This document shows positions 12,601-25,252 of a stretch of DNA of 64,000 nt, one piece after another. The position numbers and the translations under genes are program-made. This DNA comes from Nannochloropsis oceanica (Eukaryota > Sar > Eustigmatophyceae > Eustigmatales > Monodopsidaceae), in assembly GCA_004519485.1 (NCBI GenBank), contig CP038121.1, positions 186,001 to 250,000 of the forward strand, given 5' to 3'. Each line of letters opens with the position of its first letter. Position 1 is the stretch's first letter. The notes under the pieces were generated by a model. That model worked only from the letters and a program-made list of their open reading frames with translations. It had not been told where the DNA came from and did no database searches.

Positions 12601-15600
12601 GCAGCAGCGTTCTTCCTTCCTCCCACCAGTCTCGCCTCCTCTTGCCCGTTTTTTGCGGGGGAGAAGGAGGAGAGAAGAGCATCAACGCACCCCTCCCTCC
12701 TTCTGTCCCTCCGTCGGGGCTTAGGGGCTCTGATTGTGTTGGGGGTGAGCAGTCCTCAGACAGGCCCTCGTGGGATAGGGGCGTCCACCTTTCTGTATGA
12801 GGGTGGGAGGGTGGAGTTGATGCAAAGGGAGGGGAGGTGGAGGAGGAGGGGGGGGGGGGGGGAGGGAAGGGATAATTGTGCGGCTGGATGTGAGGAGGGA
12901 TGAGGCAGTGGTCAGGTTGTTGACCGAAGAACAGATTGAGTGTGATGAAGGAGGAGGGGACGGGGATGGAGTGAAGGAAGGAGGGGGGGAGGTGAGAACG
13001 TGTAGGTTGGATAGGCTTCGGCCGGTATTGGGGGGGGAAATTTGGTCGAGGAAGGGGGGGAAGAATGGGAGGAAGGGAGGGGGGGGGGAGGAGGAAGGTA
13101 AGAGTAAGGTGGAAGAAGACAAGAAGGAGAAGGAGGAGGGAGAGGAGGAGGAGGAGGAGGAGCAGGAGGAGGCGCTGATGGCACTGAAGAGGAAAGTGAT
13201 GGAAGCCTTTAGTCAGTGGGCCTTTATGGAGGTGCGAGAAGAGGAGGATGAGGAGGAGGAAGGGACAGAGGAAGAGGTGAAGAAAGAGGATGAGATCAGT
13301 AGCACGAAGACCAACGCCTCTTTTCGCTCTACTCCTGCCTCCCTTCCTCCTCCTTCCTCCTCATCATTCCAAAAAGAGGAGAACGAGAAGGAGAACGAGG
13401 ACGAGGGTGGGGAAACCCAAAACAAGCTCGAGGAGGACGAGCTCCCCAAGACAAAAAAGACGCAGCAGCAGCAGCACCAGCAGCAGCAGCTGTGGGACCT
13501 CTCCCTCCTCCTCCTTCACCTTCAGTGCCAGTTTCTTCGTTGTGCCCATGCCCTCTTGCTCGACTCTCCCCCTTCACGAGGAGCAGAACACGTCCTGTTG
13601 ATGCGCAACGACACCATCAGCAGCCGCAGCAGCATCTGCAGCTTTCAACGGGTGGATCTCCTTCGGAACCTTCTCTCCCTTGCTACTACTACTACTACTG
13701 CTATTGCCAATGCTGCTGCTGGTGGTGGTGGAAATAACGGTGGTTCTAGCCTCACTCTCAATGGTGGTGGTGGAGAGGGAGGAGGAGGAGGAGGAGGAGG
13801 AGGGCTGGGTGACGTTGATGTTGTGGAGGAATGGATGCAGCTGCTGCTGTTGTTCAGGGGATGGGTGCCTCAAGTAGAGGCGGCGCTAGAGCAGGAAGCA
13901 AGGGAGGCTGAGGAGCAGAGGAGAAAGAGGCAGCAGCAGTTGCAGGAGGAGGAGGAGGAGGCGAAGTGGAAGACCAAGGCAGTCGAGGAAGAAGAGGAAG
14001 GGAAGAAGAAGATGAGAGAGCAACAACGCCACCAACAACAAGAACCTTCTGCTGGCTGTCCTCCCTCCCGCCCTCCCTCCCGCCCTCCCTCCCGCCCTCC
14101 CTCCCGCCCTCCCCCCCACCCTCTGGCCAGGCAGTTGTCGGAAATGGGGTTCCGGGTATTATGGTGCCAGCGGGCACTGCGTGAAGTGAGCATGATGCTA
14201 GGCATCCCTCTGGAGGGGGTGGGAGGGGAGGAGGGGGAATTGCTGGTGGAAGAAGCCTTGAACTGGATCCTGGCCCATGGGGACGTGTTGGCGGAGGAGG
14301 AGGAGGACGAGGACGAGGACGAGGAGGAGGAGGAGGAGGAGAAGGAGGAGGAGGAGGATGCCGACGACGAAGAGGAAGAAGACAATGGGATGGTTCCCCC
14401 TCCTTCTCGTCCTCCTGCACCCGCTACCACCGTCACTGGCCGCCCTCCTTCCCTACCAACCCCTCCTCACTCCCTATTTCCGAGTGCCAGGAGCATCACC
14501 CATCCCACTCCTCCCCCTCCCCTCCCCCCTCCCCCTAGCCGGGCCTGTCCCTCCCTTTACCATGTAAACCCACGGCTGGAATGTAGCTTGACGTTGTACG
14601 AAGAGGCATCCGAGACGAGCGAGGTGGTCCACACAGTCTTTGCGGGGGAGGAGCTGTGGGTGGTGGAGGAGGAAGGGGGGGAGGGAGGGAGGGAGGGATG
14701 GGTGCGGGTGGATTTGGATTGGGACGAGGAGGAGGACGAGGAGGAGGAGGAGGACGAGGAGGAGGAGAAGGAGGAAGAGGAGGAGGAGGAGGAGGAGGAG
14801 GACGAGGAGGAAGATTACCATACATATGCTTGGATTAAGCGTCTACTGCCTAATGGTACAGTGGCAGTGATGCCCGGCCCACCAGGTACGATTGTGATTA
14901 CCGGCCCGCTTTCTGCTGGTGGTGCCCGCTCTTCTGTTCCTTCCTCGTCTTCGATGGCGTCTGCTTTTGCGACGATGCCAGTGTTGTCGGAGAGAGGAGG
15001 AGGCGGAGGGAGTGGAGGAGCAGAGGGAGGGAGGGAGGAAGGAAGGGGAGGGAGAAACCGATCGTTGCTGATGATGGATGCGATGACAGCGATGATGATG
15101 CAGAGGGAAGGAGGGGGGGAGGGGGAAGGGCCGTCTGGCTGGGGAGGTCATGCACGAGTGCACCAGCAGGAGCAGCAGCAGGAGCTGTCTCGTGGTGGTT
15201 CTCGTGCGTCCATGTTTTTTCCCTCTTCACCAGGCCTGGGTTTTTTGGGGGCAAGAGAAGGAGGAGAAGGAGGAAGGGGGAGAGGAAATGCCTATTCTCC
15301 TTCCATCTTGATGCCCGCTTCTGCCTTGATCCGCCACGAAAGAGGAGGGGGAGGAGGGGGGGAAGGGAGGGAAAGAGGAAGGGAGGGCGTGCTGGCGGAG
15401 GCGCGGTGGGAAGCTTCAGCGTTAGGGGGCTTAGAGGATGAGATGGAGGAGGAGGTAGGGCAAGAGTTTTACAAGAGGGAGGAACGCTACTTCCCTCCCT
15501 CAGCCTCCTCAGCCTTGTCCTCCCTTTCGTCCTCCGCCATGGGCAGACACGGGGTGTCCGTCACTCGCCTTCTCTCCGCCTACCCTCACCAGTTTCACAC

Positions 15601-17510
15601 ATACCACCAGCAGGTGCCGCCCCCGACCCATCGTGTTCTCCCTTCCTCCAGACATCCACCCACCTCCTCCTCCTCCTCATCCTCCTCATCCTCCTCCTCC
15701 TCCCGCTCTTCTCGCCGGCTTCGCCTCCTGGGCAGAGACAGCCTTCATGCGGCGTGGAATCTCCTCCTCTCGGAGTTCCAGGAAGGAGGAGATAGAGAAG
15801 GAGGAGATGGAGAAGGAGGAGGAGGGGGAGGGGGAGGAGGGGGAGGGAGGGTAGGCAGGGCGGTCCACCAGCGCCTGAAAAGGACGTTGAGGGTATTGCG
15901 CGTGTTGCTTGCACGCCAGACAGTCCTAGCCTTGTTGCTGGCGTGGGAGGAGGGGGAGAGAGGGGAGGAGGAAGGGGCCCTAGGGGTGTTGATGGAGGGG
16001 CCGGGGGAGGTAGAGGCGAAGAACGAGAACGAGGGCGAGGACAAGGAGGATCAAAAGATGGATGACGACGACGATTTGAGCAAGCAAGGAGGCAGAAAAC
16101 AAGCAACAGCAGCACAACAGCCCTTCTCTTCCTCCCTCGCTACCTCCCCCCGCTCCTGGGCAGTGGCGCGGCAGTTGGATTCTCTTCTCCGTCTGTTGAC
16201 CTTCCGGGGGCCCAGCGAGACTGGTTGGGAGGCACGCTTCACCTACCTCATTTTGCCAGAGGCTTCAGGAAGGGAGGGAGAGCGGGGGGGAAAGCGGGTT
16301 TCGTACCGCACTGTGTTTGAGGACGATGATGGCTTGGTCCTCCTCTCTCCCGCCCGGCGTACCCTCCCCTCCCTCCTCGCCCCCGTCCTCCACCGGCTCC
16401 TCCTCTCCACCTCTTCTTCCTCCTCCCTCCCTCACACCCTTCTCACCACCCTCCTTACCTCCCTCGTCCACCACCTCACCGTGGCGTCCACACGCGCCTT
16501 TGCCGGTGTGTCGTCGCAATGCCTCGCTGTTCTCAGCCCGTCCTCCTTCAATCCTTCCTCCTCTCCTTTCTCCTATGCCTCAGAGGATGATGACGATGTC
16601 ATGGGGCAGCCTAATTTAAGCTTGGCTCATTGGCTTACACACGTCTTGGCCGAGGTGGCATGGAGGAGGTGGAGGGAGAGAGGGAAGGAGGGCAGTCCTA
16701 CTTTTCCCAACACGGGAGGGAGGGAGGAAGGGGGGACAGGGGGGAGGGGGGATGGTACGCGGGGTGAAGAGACGGCGACTGATTTGGAGGGAGGGGGAGA
16801 GGGGGGGGAAGGGTTGACAGTGCTCCTGCAGCTGTTTGCGGCGTGGGCGATACCCCTACGCTCCGCTTCGCTCTCGCTCAAGCAGATGGCGTGCAATGAA
16901 ATTTCCTTCCTCCTCGCCTCCATTCTTGACCAGGTCTACGTGTATCCTCCTTTCCCAGGAGGAGAGCGAGGAGGGAGGGGGGGAGGGAGGGCGCAATTGG
17001 TGGCAGTGCTCCGAGAGGTTCTGCAGTGGCTACCCCGGAGGAGGCTGGAGGAGATGACGATCTCGCGGCTTAGTGTGGAGATGGAGGACGCGCCCATGTT
17101 TAGTCAGTTTCTGCAGGGGTTGGTGGAGCTTTCGGCCTTGGCGCATGAGGCACAGATGGTGGTGATGGGGAGGGACGGGAGGTTGGAGGAGGGGGAGGAG
17201 GGGAAGGAGGAGGAGGGGAAGGAAGTGGTGCATGACGGGAAGGAGGAGGAGGAGGCGGAGGAGGAACAGAGGTATTGCAAGGAAGGAGGGCGGGAAGAAG
17301 TAGCAACAATGGCAAAATCATTTGCCGCTCTTACTCATGCTGCTGGTGGTGGTGGGAACAACAGCAGTATCAGCGGCACCTGTACACGACCGGTGTTGTG
17401 TTTTGGACCCCTCCCATCTCCTTCCTTTTCCTCTTCCTCCTTCCTGCCTTCTTCTTCCAGCTTCTCGTCGTCCGCGAACTCAGCAACCGCAAAACCACCA
17501 CCACCACCAT

Positions 17511-17555
<45 letters not shown>

Positions 17556-20500
17556 CAACAGCAGCAGAGGATCTTGATATCGACAACCGCCTCAAGAGAG
17601 GAAGGGAGGGAGGGAGGGAGAACACCAGTCACATCTCTATGGAGACAGGAGGAAGGGAATCCGTGGATTTGCCTTGGACGGTCGAGTTTTGGATTCGCCG
17701 GGAAAAGAAGGACGAGCCTCCTCCTCGATGCGCGCAGCAGCAGCAGCAGCAGCAGCAGTTACGGAGGGGTGCGTGCGTGTATGCCCCGCAGGAGGGAAAG
17801 AGGGAGGGAGGGAGAGGAGGAGGGGGAGGAAGAGGAGTGGAAGGTGATGGTATGTCGTTTACCTTTAATGCTGGTCCGCCTCCTCGTGCACCGCGGGGAG
17901 GCAGCCGCAGCAGCAATAGTAGAAACAGCGGCAGTAGCAGCGGTATTAGGGCACTCTTGCCACCTCGAGAAGGGAGCGAAGGAGGCAGGGAGGGAGGCAG
18001 GGAGGACCGACGGCGGTATGTGACACCTCCTCCTATGCCCTCGTCCAGTGAGGATGCATTTGCGTCAGTTCATTTAGCAGCCTGGAGAGCAGCCCTGGAG
18101 GAGGAGGAGGAGGAAGAGGACGAGGAGGAGGAGGAGGAAATGATGGAGGAGGATGAGAAGGAGGGGGACGAGCAGGGAGCAGGGGAGGGAAGGAGGGAGG
18201 GAGGGAGGGAGGAGGCACGACGACGACGGGCGGTTCGGTTGTTGCGGTTGATCATGGAGGATGAGGAGAGAGGAGTGTTTTCCTCTAGGGAGGACGAGGA
18301 CGAGGAAGGGAAGGAGGGGGAGGAGTTCTTGTTGTTGTCTGGAGAAGAAGTCCCGCTTTCGTTGGCCACGGCAGGGGGAGGAAGGGAGGGAGGGAGGGCT
18401 GGCACGGCAGCAACAGCTGCAGCGCCAGTCCCAGTAGCAGCCGCGACTGCTCGTCCGTGTCCTCCCTCGTCCACCACCCGTCCATCTTTGCTTCCTTCTT
18501 CAGCAGCCCGCAGCAGCAGCAGCAGCAGCAGCCACCGCATGAAATCTAGCCTGAAGGAAGGAAAGGAGAAAGAGAGCAACCCACGGCAAACCACAGCCCT
18601 CCCTCCCTCCCTCCCTCCCCCTTCTCCCTCCTTCATCGTCCCTCCACTGTACCTTCTTCGTTCCTCCTCCTATGCGATCAAAATCCAAGCAGGGGGCATA
18701 GTGCCGGTTGGTGAGGTGGAGGGAAGGCGGGAGGGAGGGGTAGAGGGGGAAGAAGATGAGTATGTGCCGAGTCAGGCGTTGTGCGTGTCGGTGGCGGCCG
18801 GGGGGGGGGGGGGGGGGGGGGGGGGAGGGAGGGAGGGGAAGAGTGGTCAGTGGACAGGGCGTTCGACTATATCCTACCGGACGGACAATGGACTCATTTG
18901 GCTTTCGTGGCAAGTCGAGCTGGAGGGAGGGAGGGAGAGAGGGGGGTAGGGATGGGGGCAGGGAGTGGGATGGCAGGTGTGTCGCTGATTGTGAATGGGA
19001 GGATGGTAGGAACGGTGTTTGTGAAGGTAGGCTTGCCGGTCCAGACGGTGGGGTGGGGAGGAGGGAGGGAGGGAGGGAGGGAGGGAGGGAGGGAGGGAGG
19101 GAGGGGGGAGTCGTTTTGTGGCGCGGTGGCTGGGTTTCGGTACTGGGGGTATGCGAGGACGGAGGGAGAGATCGAGAGGGATATGGGAAGGGAGGTGAGT
19201 TCCAGCATGACCGGCTTGGTCGGGTTGTGGCGGCTGAGGGAGGGGGAGGAGGAGGCGGCGGAGGGGGAGGGAGGGCCCTGGCCGGGTGGGGGAGGAGGGC
19301 GAAAGGGAGGGGCTTTGATCAGGTTGAAGGAGGAGACTTACAATTTCAGGAAATGTGTGGCGAGAGGGTGTAGGTGGGAAGTTAGGGAGGACGTGCCGGT
19401 GATGAGGAAGGAGGGATGGGGGGAGAGGAGGAGGGAGGGGCTGTTGTACCCGTCGGGGGAGTCCTTGGAGGAGGGAGAGGGAGGAAGGGAGGGAGGGAGA
19501 AGGATGTTGGTGGAGATGACAGGGGTGTTTGTGAGGGAAGCGTTGGAGGGAGTGATAGGTCCATTCAATCGAGCCACGAGGGAGCCGGTGGTGCTTCGGG
19601 TGGGACTGCCTACAAAGGAGGAGGACGAGGAGGGAGTTGTCTCTGTTCCTTCACAAGGACAGATTCCTGCAGCTGCAGTGCCAGTGGAGGGGGTGGTCGA
19701 ATGGCCCGAACGTCGCGTGAAGGCCATGTGCCAAGGTAGCTACACCCCTCCCTCGTCCTCGTCCTCCCTCCTTCCCTCCCTCGCCCCCTCCCTCCTTGAC
19801 CTGACCGTGGGGAAGATAGTGGAAGGGTGTCCCAAGGCTCACGGATGGCTGACAGGCTGTCGCTTCCAGGGGCAGATGAGGGAGGGAGGGAGGGAGGGCA
19901 GGGGGCGGTGGGTGGTGAACGTGGCGTTGATTCCTCGCCCACCACTTGGGATTGGCGAAATGCGGCTCGATCCGAGGTGGGCAGGAGTGGGGGGAGAAGG
20001 GACGGAAGGAGGAGGGGGGGAAGGGCTGTGGGTATCGGAAGACGGGAGTGGAGTGGTGGCGCGGATTGGGAAGGGAGGAGGGGAGGGAGGGAAGGAGGGA
20101 GGGATGATCACTGTGGAAGTGTGTCAGGTAGCGCCTGTGCCGCCTGGTCCTGACGATCCTCAGGCATTGGGGGGTGATATGACGGGGGATGCGCTGGAAG
20201 TGGTGGATGAAATGGTTAAGGAGGAAGTGGAGGGACTGATGGAAGAGACCTTGGCGGGTAGCAGCCCGCCGTCCCTCCCTTCCTTCCCTCCCTTGCCGGG
20301 GGGAGCCACCACGGCCGGTGCCCCCTCCACCCTGCCCTCCTTCCCGCCCCCCCGCCCCTCGTCCTTCGGGTATACGACTGGGCGATGGTTCTGGGAATGG
20401 CTTATTCTCGCGAACCCTTCCAAATCCATCACCTTTGGCATCTGTACCTCGCAGGCCTCCCTCCATCGGCCCCTGGGCGATGACGGGCAAGGCTGGGGGT

Positions 20501-23500
20501 ATCGCTCGACCGGGGAGGTGGTTCACGGGGGTCAAGAAGAGGGAGGCAAGGAGGGAGAGCTGGGAAAGATTAGCGGACCTCCGAGTCGACGGGTGGCGTT
20601 TGAAGTAGGGGACGTGGTTGGGGTGGAATTGGACCTGTATGAGGGTACGGTGAATTTTGTGAAAAATGACAGCGACTTAGGCCTTGGCTTTGGGGGGCTG
20701 AAGGCCCACCCAGCGAGGGGGGAAGGAAGGGAAGGAGGGGAGGGGGGGGAAGGGGGGGATTTCGGGCGGGTGGAGAAGAGGGGCTTTCGACCGTGTGTAT
20801 TCTTGGGAGGGGTGGGAGATAGAGTACGACTGGTAGGGTTGAAGAATGGGCAGGGGCGGCGGGCGTTTGGTTTGTTTGATTCATTTCAGCGGGACGAGTA
20901 TGTGGGGGGGTGGAAGGGGGGCTTGAGACATGGCATGGGCGTGCTTCGGTACAGACCGCACGTGAGGGGGTTGTGGAGAGGTCTTTGGTGGGGTGGAAGG
21001 CAGCATGGAGTGCAATTGTGGTGTGAGATTGATGAGGAGGGAGGGGAGGTGCGCGCAACGGCGTTTTTGTTCCAGCAAGACATTAAGGTGGAGGGGAAGG
21101 TCCCTCCGGCCCTGGCCGAAAAAGCACTGAGGCAATGGGCCATGCTGCACAAGAAGAAGGAGGAGGGCGAGGACGAGGGCGGGAGGGAGGAAGGGGAGGA
21201 GGGAGGGGAAGTACAAAGGATTCGCCGTGAACGTTCCTTGTCCCTTCTCCCGCACGAAGCCTCTCCCTATGACCTCCAAGCCCAAGCCTCCCTCCTTGCC
21301 CTCTCCCCCTCCCCCTACCTCGTCCGGATCCGCCTCCCCACGGGGGCAACGGTGCGGGACGGCGTTGAAATCGACACAGCCGAGCAAGTGAGGAATATCC
21401 CGCAGGGGAGTCTGGTGGAGGTGTCTTCCCGAGTCATCACCGCGGAAGGCATTCCCCGCCTCCAACTCTACGATGGGAATTGGATCTCGGAACGCCTGCG
21501 GGGTCCTCGGGGAGAACCAGCTGCGGCGGTGGTGGACGTGATGAAACAAACGTTTCCTCCCTCCCGCCCTAGGTACTATAGTGTCGTGCGGGAGCAAGGT
21601 GCCTTGGTGAGGAAAGAATGTGATTTGGAGAGTGAGGATGTGGGGTTAGTGCCGCGAGGGACACGGCTGACGGTGACGGAGCGAAGGCGGTTGGGGAGAA
21701 GCGAGGAAGGGGAGCAGGGAGGGACGATGCGCATTCGGATCGTGGACCCGCCGGAATGGGCGGGCTGGGCGAGCGACAAGCCGACGTTAATGCGGTGGGA
21801 GGGGGGGGGAGAGGAAGAGGGGGAGGGAGGGAGGGAGGGAGGAGGAGGGAGGGACAGGGGCAAAGAGGAGGAGGGGGAGAAGGAGAGAAAGCATTTGGTA
21901 AGAAGGATGCGAGCGCTGGAGCGGGAGAAGGAAAGGGTAAGGGAAGAAAAAAAGAGGGAGGAGGAGAGAAGGAGGGTGATGATGAAAGTGGAAGGTTCCT
22001 TTGCTGTCACTGACAGGAGGCTCTTTGTTCTGGACCGAACGCACTGCTCTCCCGCCATAGTTGTGGACCCCCAGGACCTCCTGACTGCTACCTTCGACCC
22101 TGCAGCAGCAGCAGCGGCAACGGCAGCAGCAGGAGGGGGGGTTTTAGGAAAATCGATGGTGTTGGGGAGCAGAGGCTTTAAGCTTGGGGTTGTATATTGG
22201 GAAGTGAAGGTCGAGGCTGCCAGCTGGGGGAGTGTCTTTATCGGGGTAGCGCCGAGGGGGGGGGGGGCAGGGAGGGGGGGGGGAGGGGGGGGATGGGGAG
22301 GGTATGGTTTTTTGAACTATCGTGCCGTGCAGGCGTACGGAAGTGAGACGCTGTATGGGTCATATTATGGCGCGGGGGATGTGGTGGGCGTGCTGTTGGA
22401 CATGGACAGAGGGCGGTTAAGTTTCGTCAAGGACGGGGAGGATTTTCATATGGGGAGGCCGTCGGTGATGCAGATGGGGGTGGCGTACCGGGGAATGAGG
22501 AAGGGAGGGAAGGATGGATGGTCTCAGGTGTTGTATCCTTGTGTGGGGATGAAGAGTGCGGGGGACAAGGTCAGCTTGAGGGAGGGGAAGTGGGTTTGGT
22601 CAAGAGGGGTGAGGACGGGGGTGATGCTGGCGAGTGTGAGGGAGAGTATGAGGGAGGTGAGGGCGTGGACGAGGAGGAGGGAGGAGGGGATGGAGGAGGG
22701 GGTGGTGAGAGAGGTGCTGAGGGGGTTCAATACGTGGACGGGGAGGAGGAGGTTGAGATATCAGGCGAGGGGGGGGGGGGGAAGTGGAGATCGACGCGAC
22801 CCAGGCTAGCCTTGACGCGGTTTGTGGACCGCACCTCAGCTTCTATTCCTCCCTTCCTCCCTCTTCCTCTGTTGGCCGTGAAGACAGCTGGGGAGAAGGA
22901 GACAGAGAGAGGGGAGTAGGGGGAGCAGGGGGAGGAGAAGGAGGAGGAGGAGATAGAAAAGGAGGAAACAATATGAGGAGGCCACCACAGGTGGGACAGC
23001 TGATGACCACGCCGTATGGGGAAGGGAAGATTGTTGGGGTTGCACGAGGGGATATATGGTATGCACTCAATGTGGAAGGAGGGAGGGTCTGGCACTGGAC
23101 CAAAGAGGAGATGGAGGCATTGATGGACAATGACAAGGTAGTCCTGCATCCTCTTCTTCCCTCTCCTCCTCCAGTCCCTCCCTCACTCCCTTCTTCTCAA
23201 GAAGGGGATAATCCGTCAGTGGCCATGTTCTTTGCCTTGCTTGGAAGCAGCAGCAGCAGCAGCAGCAGTAGCAGCAGTAGCAGCAGCAGCAGTAGCAGTA
23301 GCAGCAGCAGCAGCAGCAGCAGCTCTTCCTCCTCCTCGTCCTTCGTGGCGGCGAGGGAGGAATGGACGGATGGCTTAATGGAGGGCTTGGCACAGCTGGC
23401 CAACCGCATCAGTTCCCGCCTTGGCCTTCCTAGTCCTTTCCACATCCCCCCCCCCTACCTGCTCCAGGGCTTGGGTGAGGAAGCGAGGGAGGGCGGGAGG

Positions 23501-25252
23501 GAGGGGTTAGGGGGGTATATAAAGAGACATGGAGTGAGGCCGGTGCTGGTCTGGTTTGCGGCCGTATTGTGGCTGAATGAGAGAATGAGGACGGCGTTGC
23601 CATTCATGGACATGGGCGGAGGGTGGGGAGGGAGAGAGGGAGGGTTGATTGCCACGGAATATGATTTGAACTGTGTTGGAGGGGAAGAGGAGAGGGAGGG
23701 AGGAGGGGGGGGAGGAAGGCCATCGGTGATGGGACGGATGGTGGCGAGGATGAGGGGGTTGATTTTGACAAGTACGAAGATGGAGGTATGGAGGGAGGTG
23801 TTGAAGGAGAGCACGACACCCACCCTGCCGCCCGCAGATGAGTATGACAGGCCAGAGGAATTGAGAGAGATGGCTTTGAATAGGGTGCAGGCGAGGGAGG
23901 CCTTGATGGAGGACGAAGACGAGGACGAGGACGGGGTGATGGATCTGGAAGAGAGGGTGAGGAAATCCTTGTTTGGCCAGTTGAAGGAGCAGATGAGTGG
24001 TTGGGAGGATAAGGCATTGAGGAGGGGGTACGTGCATATGCAGGATTCAGGGCAGCCGAGGGCATTTTATGTGAAGCTCGTGGGGGAGGGCGTGGATGAT
24101 CATGGCGGACCGTATCGGGCCGTGTTTGAGATGGCGGTTGGCGAGGAGGTGCGAGGGCGGGAGGGAGAGAGGGGGGGAGGGTTGGGCTTGTTGGTGCCGT
24201 GTGCGAATGCCCGTGTAGGGGTGGGGGAGAATAGAGACCAATATGTCTTGAATTCGGCTGTGATTCAGGAGGAAGGAAGAAGGGATGAAGGGGCGGTGAC
24301 GGGCGCCGGTGGTGGTGGCGGTGGTGGTGGTGGTGGAGGAGATAGACTGTCGTTGTTTCATCATCTGGGGAAATTAATGGGGATGGCGACTCGGCATAAA
24401 ATCTTGGTGCCTTTGTCTCTACCAGCGTTGGTGTGGAAGTCTCTCGTAGGCTTGTCGGTGGGGAGGAAGGAGTTAGAAGCCATGGACCACCTGATGGCGC
24501 GAACGTTGGGGGAGGCGGAAGGGATAGTGCTGAGGGGGGGAGGGAGGGAGAAAGGAGAGGAGGAGGAGGGATGGGAGGAAATGAGAGGGATGATAGAGGA
24601 AGTGGTGGCCAGGGGAACAGGTACTAGGAGAGCACCTAGGAGTCGTTCTCTGAACCTTCCTTCCTCTTCATACTCCTCTCCCTCGCTACAGCAGCAGCAG
24701 CAACATCTTCTCCTCATCGAACTTGCGCAGCAATCCCTCCTCCTTGATTGCATCGATCCGCTTACAGCCCTCTGCTCAGGTCTTGGGCGCATCCTCCCTG
24801 CCCCCCTCCTCCTTCTCTTCCTCCCCTCCGAGCTGGAGCACCTCATCTGTGGACCCCCCTCTATAGACCTGACCGTCTTAAGACAAGCCACCGAATACGA
24901 GGGCAACCTCTCTCAAACCGAACCTCACATCCAAGACTTCTGGGCAGTCCTTAACGAAATGAGCATGGAAGAACGACGGGCGTTCATTAACTTCTGCAGT
25001 GGCCGTTCCCGCCTGCCAGCAACCGCTGCTGAGTTTCCCATGACTTTCAAACTGTCTCCACCGCAGCCCAAGGCGGAGGAACATCCGGACGAGTACTTAC
25101 CGGTGGCGCAGACGTGTTTCTTTTCGTTGAGTTTGCCGCGATATGCGAGCAGGGAGAGGATGAAAGAGAAGTTGTTGTATGCGGTGAGGAATACGGAGTT
25201 GATGGATGCGGATTTCTTGGTGCGAGGCGAAGGAGGAGGAGGAGGGATGTAA
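3151..25252 (+). CDS. Giant HECT-type E3 ubiquitin ligase, about 7,370 aa, single exon with three frame transitions
   Basis: HECT ligases take ubiquitin from an E2 onto their own cysteine and pass it to substrates. Four open segments (3151-12903, 12878-18949, 18781-22809, 22784-25252) overlap end to end and together carry one architecture. In order: SPRY 1 (about 4475-5268, GDVIGCVLDLDRHSLAWHVN); LamG-like 1 (about 5405-6355, split by a run of about 36 Glu); helical repeats; MIB/HERC2 domain (about 7903-8196, VVVRGEGWCWGEQDG and VVWADGRWNVY); armadillo-like stretches; UBA (about 14119-14300, LSEMGF and EEALNWIL); LamG-like 2 (about 17665-19250); SPRY 2 (about 20370-20850); a MORN-like stretch; SH3-like strands (about 21320-21480); SPRY 3 (about 22140-22600); HECT (about 23940-25215). 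The catalytic Cys is in TCFFSLSLPRY, codon 25115-25117. No RCC1 repeats seen. The layout recalls HECTD4/HERC proteins but is far longer. ATG at 3151 is the first of the long frame. Confidence 0.85.
3592..3645. repeat. AGC trinucleotide repeat coding for poly-Ser
   Basis: A run of AGC codons encodes about 18 serines near the N-terminus of the HECT ligase. AGC/AGT runs recur at 6585-6650, 8010-8035, 17518-17560 and 23247-23325. Confidence 0.9.
5854..5959. repeat. GAG trinucleotide repeat coding for poly-Glu in the HECT gene
   Basis: A nearly pure GAG tract encodes about 36 glutamates inserted between strands of the first LamG-like domain. Shorter GAG tracts recur at about 4220-4260, 8756-8785, 14296-14355 and 14727-14810. 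Confidence 0.9.
12848..12862. repeat. Poly-G run of 15 at the first frame transition of the HECT gene
   Basis: Upstream the conserved frame runs through GIGASTFLYEGGRVEL. Downstream the protein-like text IIVRLDVRRDEAVVRLL is in the next frame, while the original frame stops at 12901-12903. One fewer G (or two more) would join them. No splice sites flank the run. Confidence 0.85.
18800..18825. repeat. Poly-G run of 26 at the second frame transition, inside a LamG-like domain
   Basis: This is the longest homopolymer in the window. Strands of the LamG-like fold lie on both sides: LPWTVEFWIRR and YAIKIQAGG before it, LPDGQWTHLAFVAS and VSLIVNGRMVGTV after it, in different frames. That continuity is the best evidence that the two open segments are one gene. 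Confidence 0.9.
22769..22781. repeat. Poly-G run of 13 at the third frame transition
   Basis: The frame holding SPRY 3 ends shortly after this run, and the frame leading to the HECT domain opens at it (VEIDATQASLDAVCG). One fewer G would keep a single frame. A 12-G run at 22256-22267 in the same gene causes no change. Confidence 0.85.
23247..23340. repeat. AGC/AGT/TCC repeat coding for about 30 serines before the HECT domain
   Basis: Mixed serine codons from both codon families (AGC/AGT then TCC) encode an uninterrupted serine run. The codon mixture suggests an old repeat or selection for serine, not a fresh pure expansion. Confidence 0.85.

Noticed and set aside
12863-12903. Introns as the cause of the HECT frame changes
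   Set aside because: No GT-AG pair near the three junctions would join the frames while keeping the domains, and each junction sits on a long G-run instead.
18070-18636. Other minus-strand frames inside the HECT gene (also 8636-9421, 10435-11208, 13854-14436)
   Set aside because: Same cause: low-complexity shadows of the sense frame.
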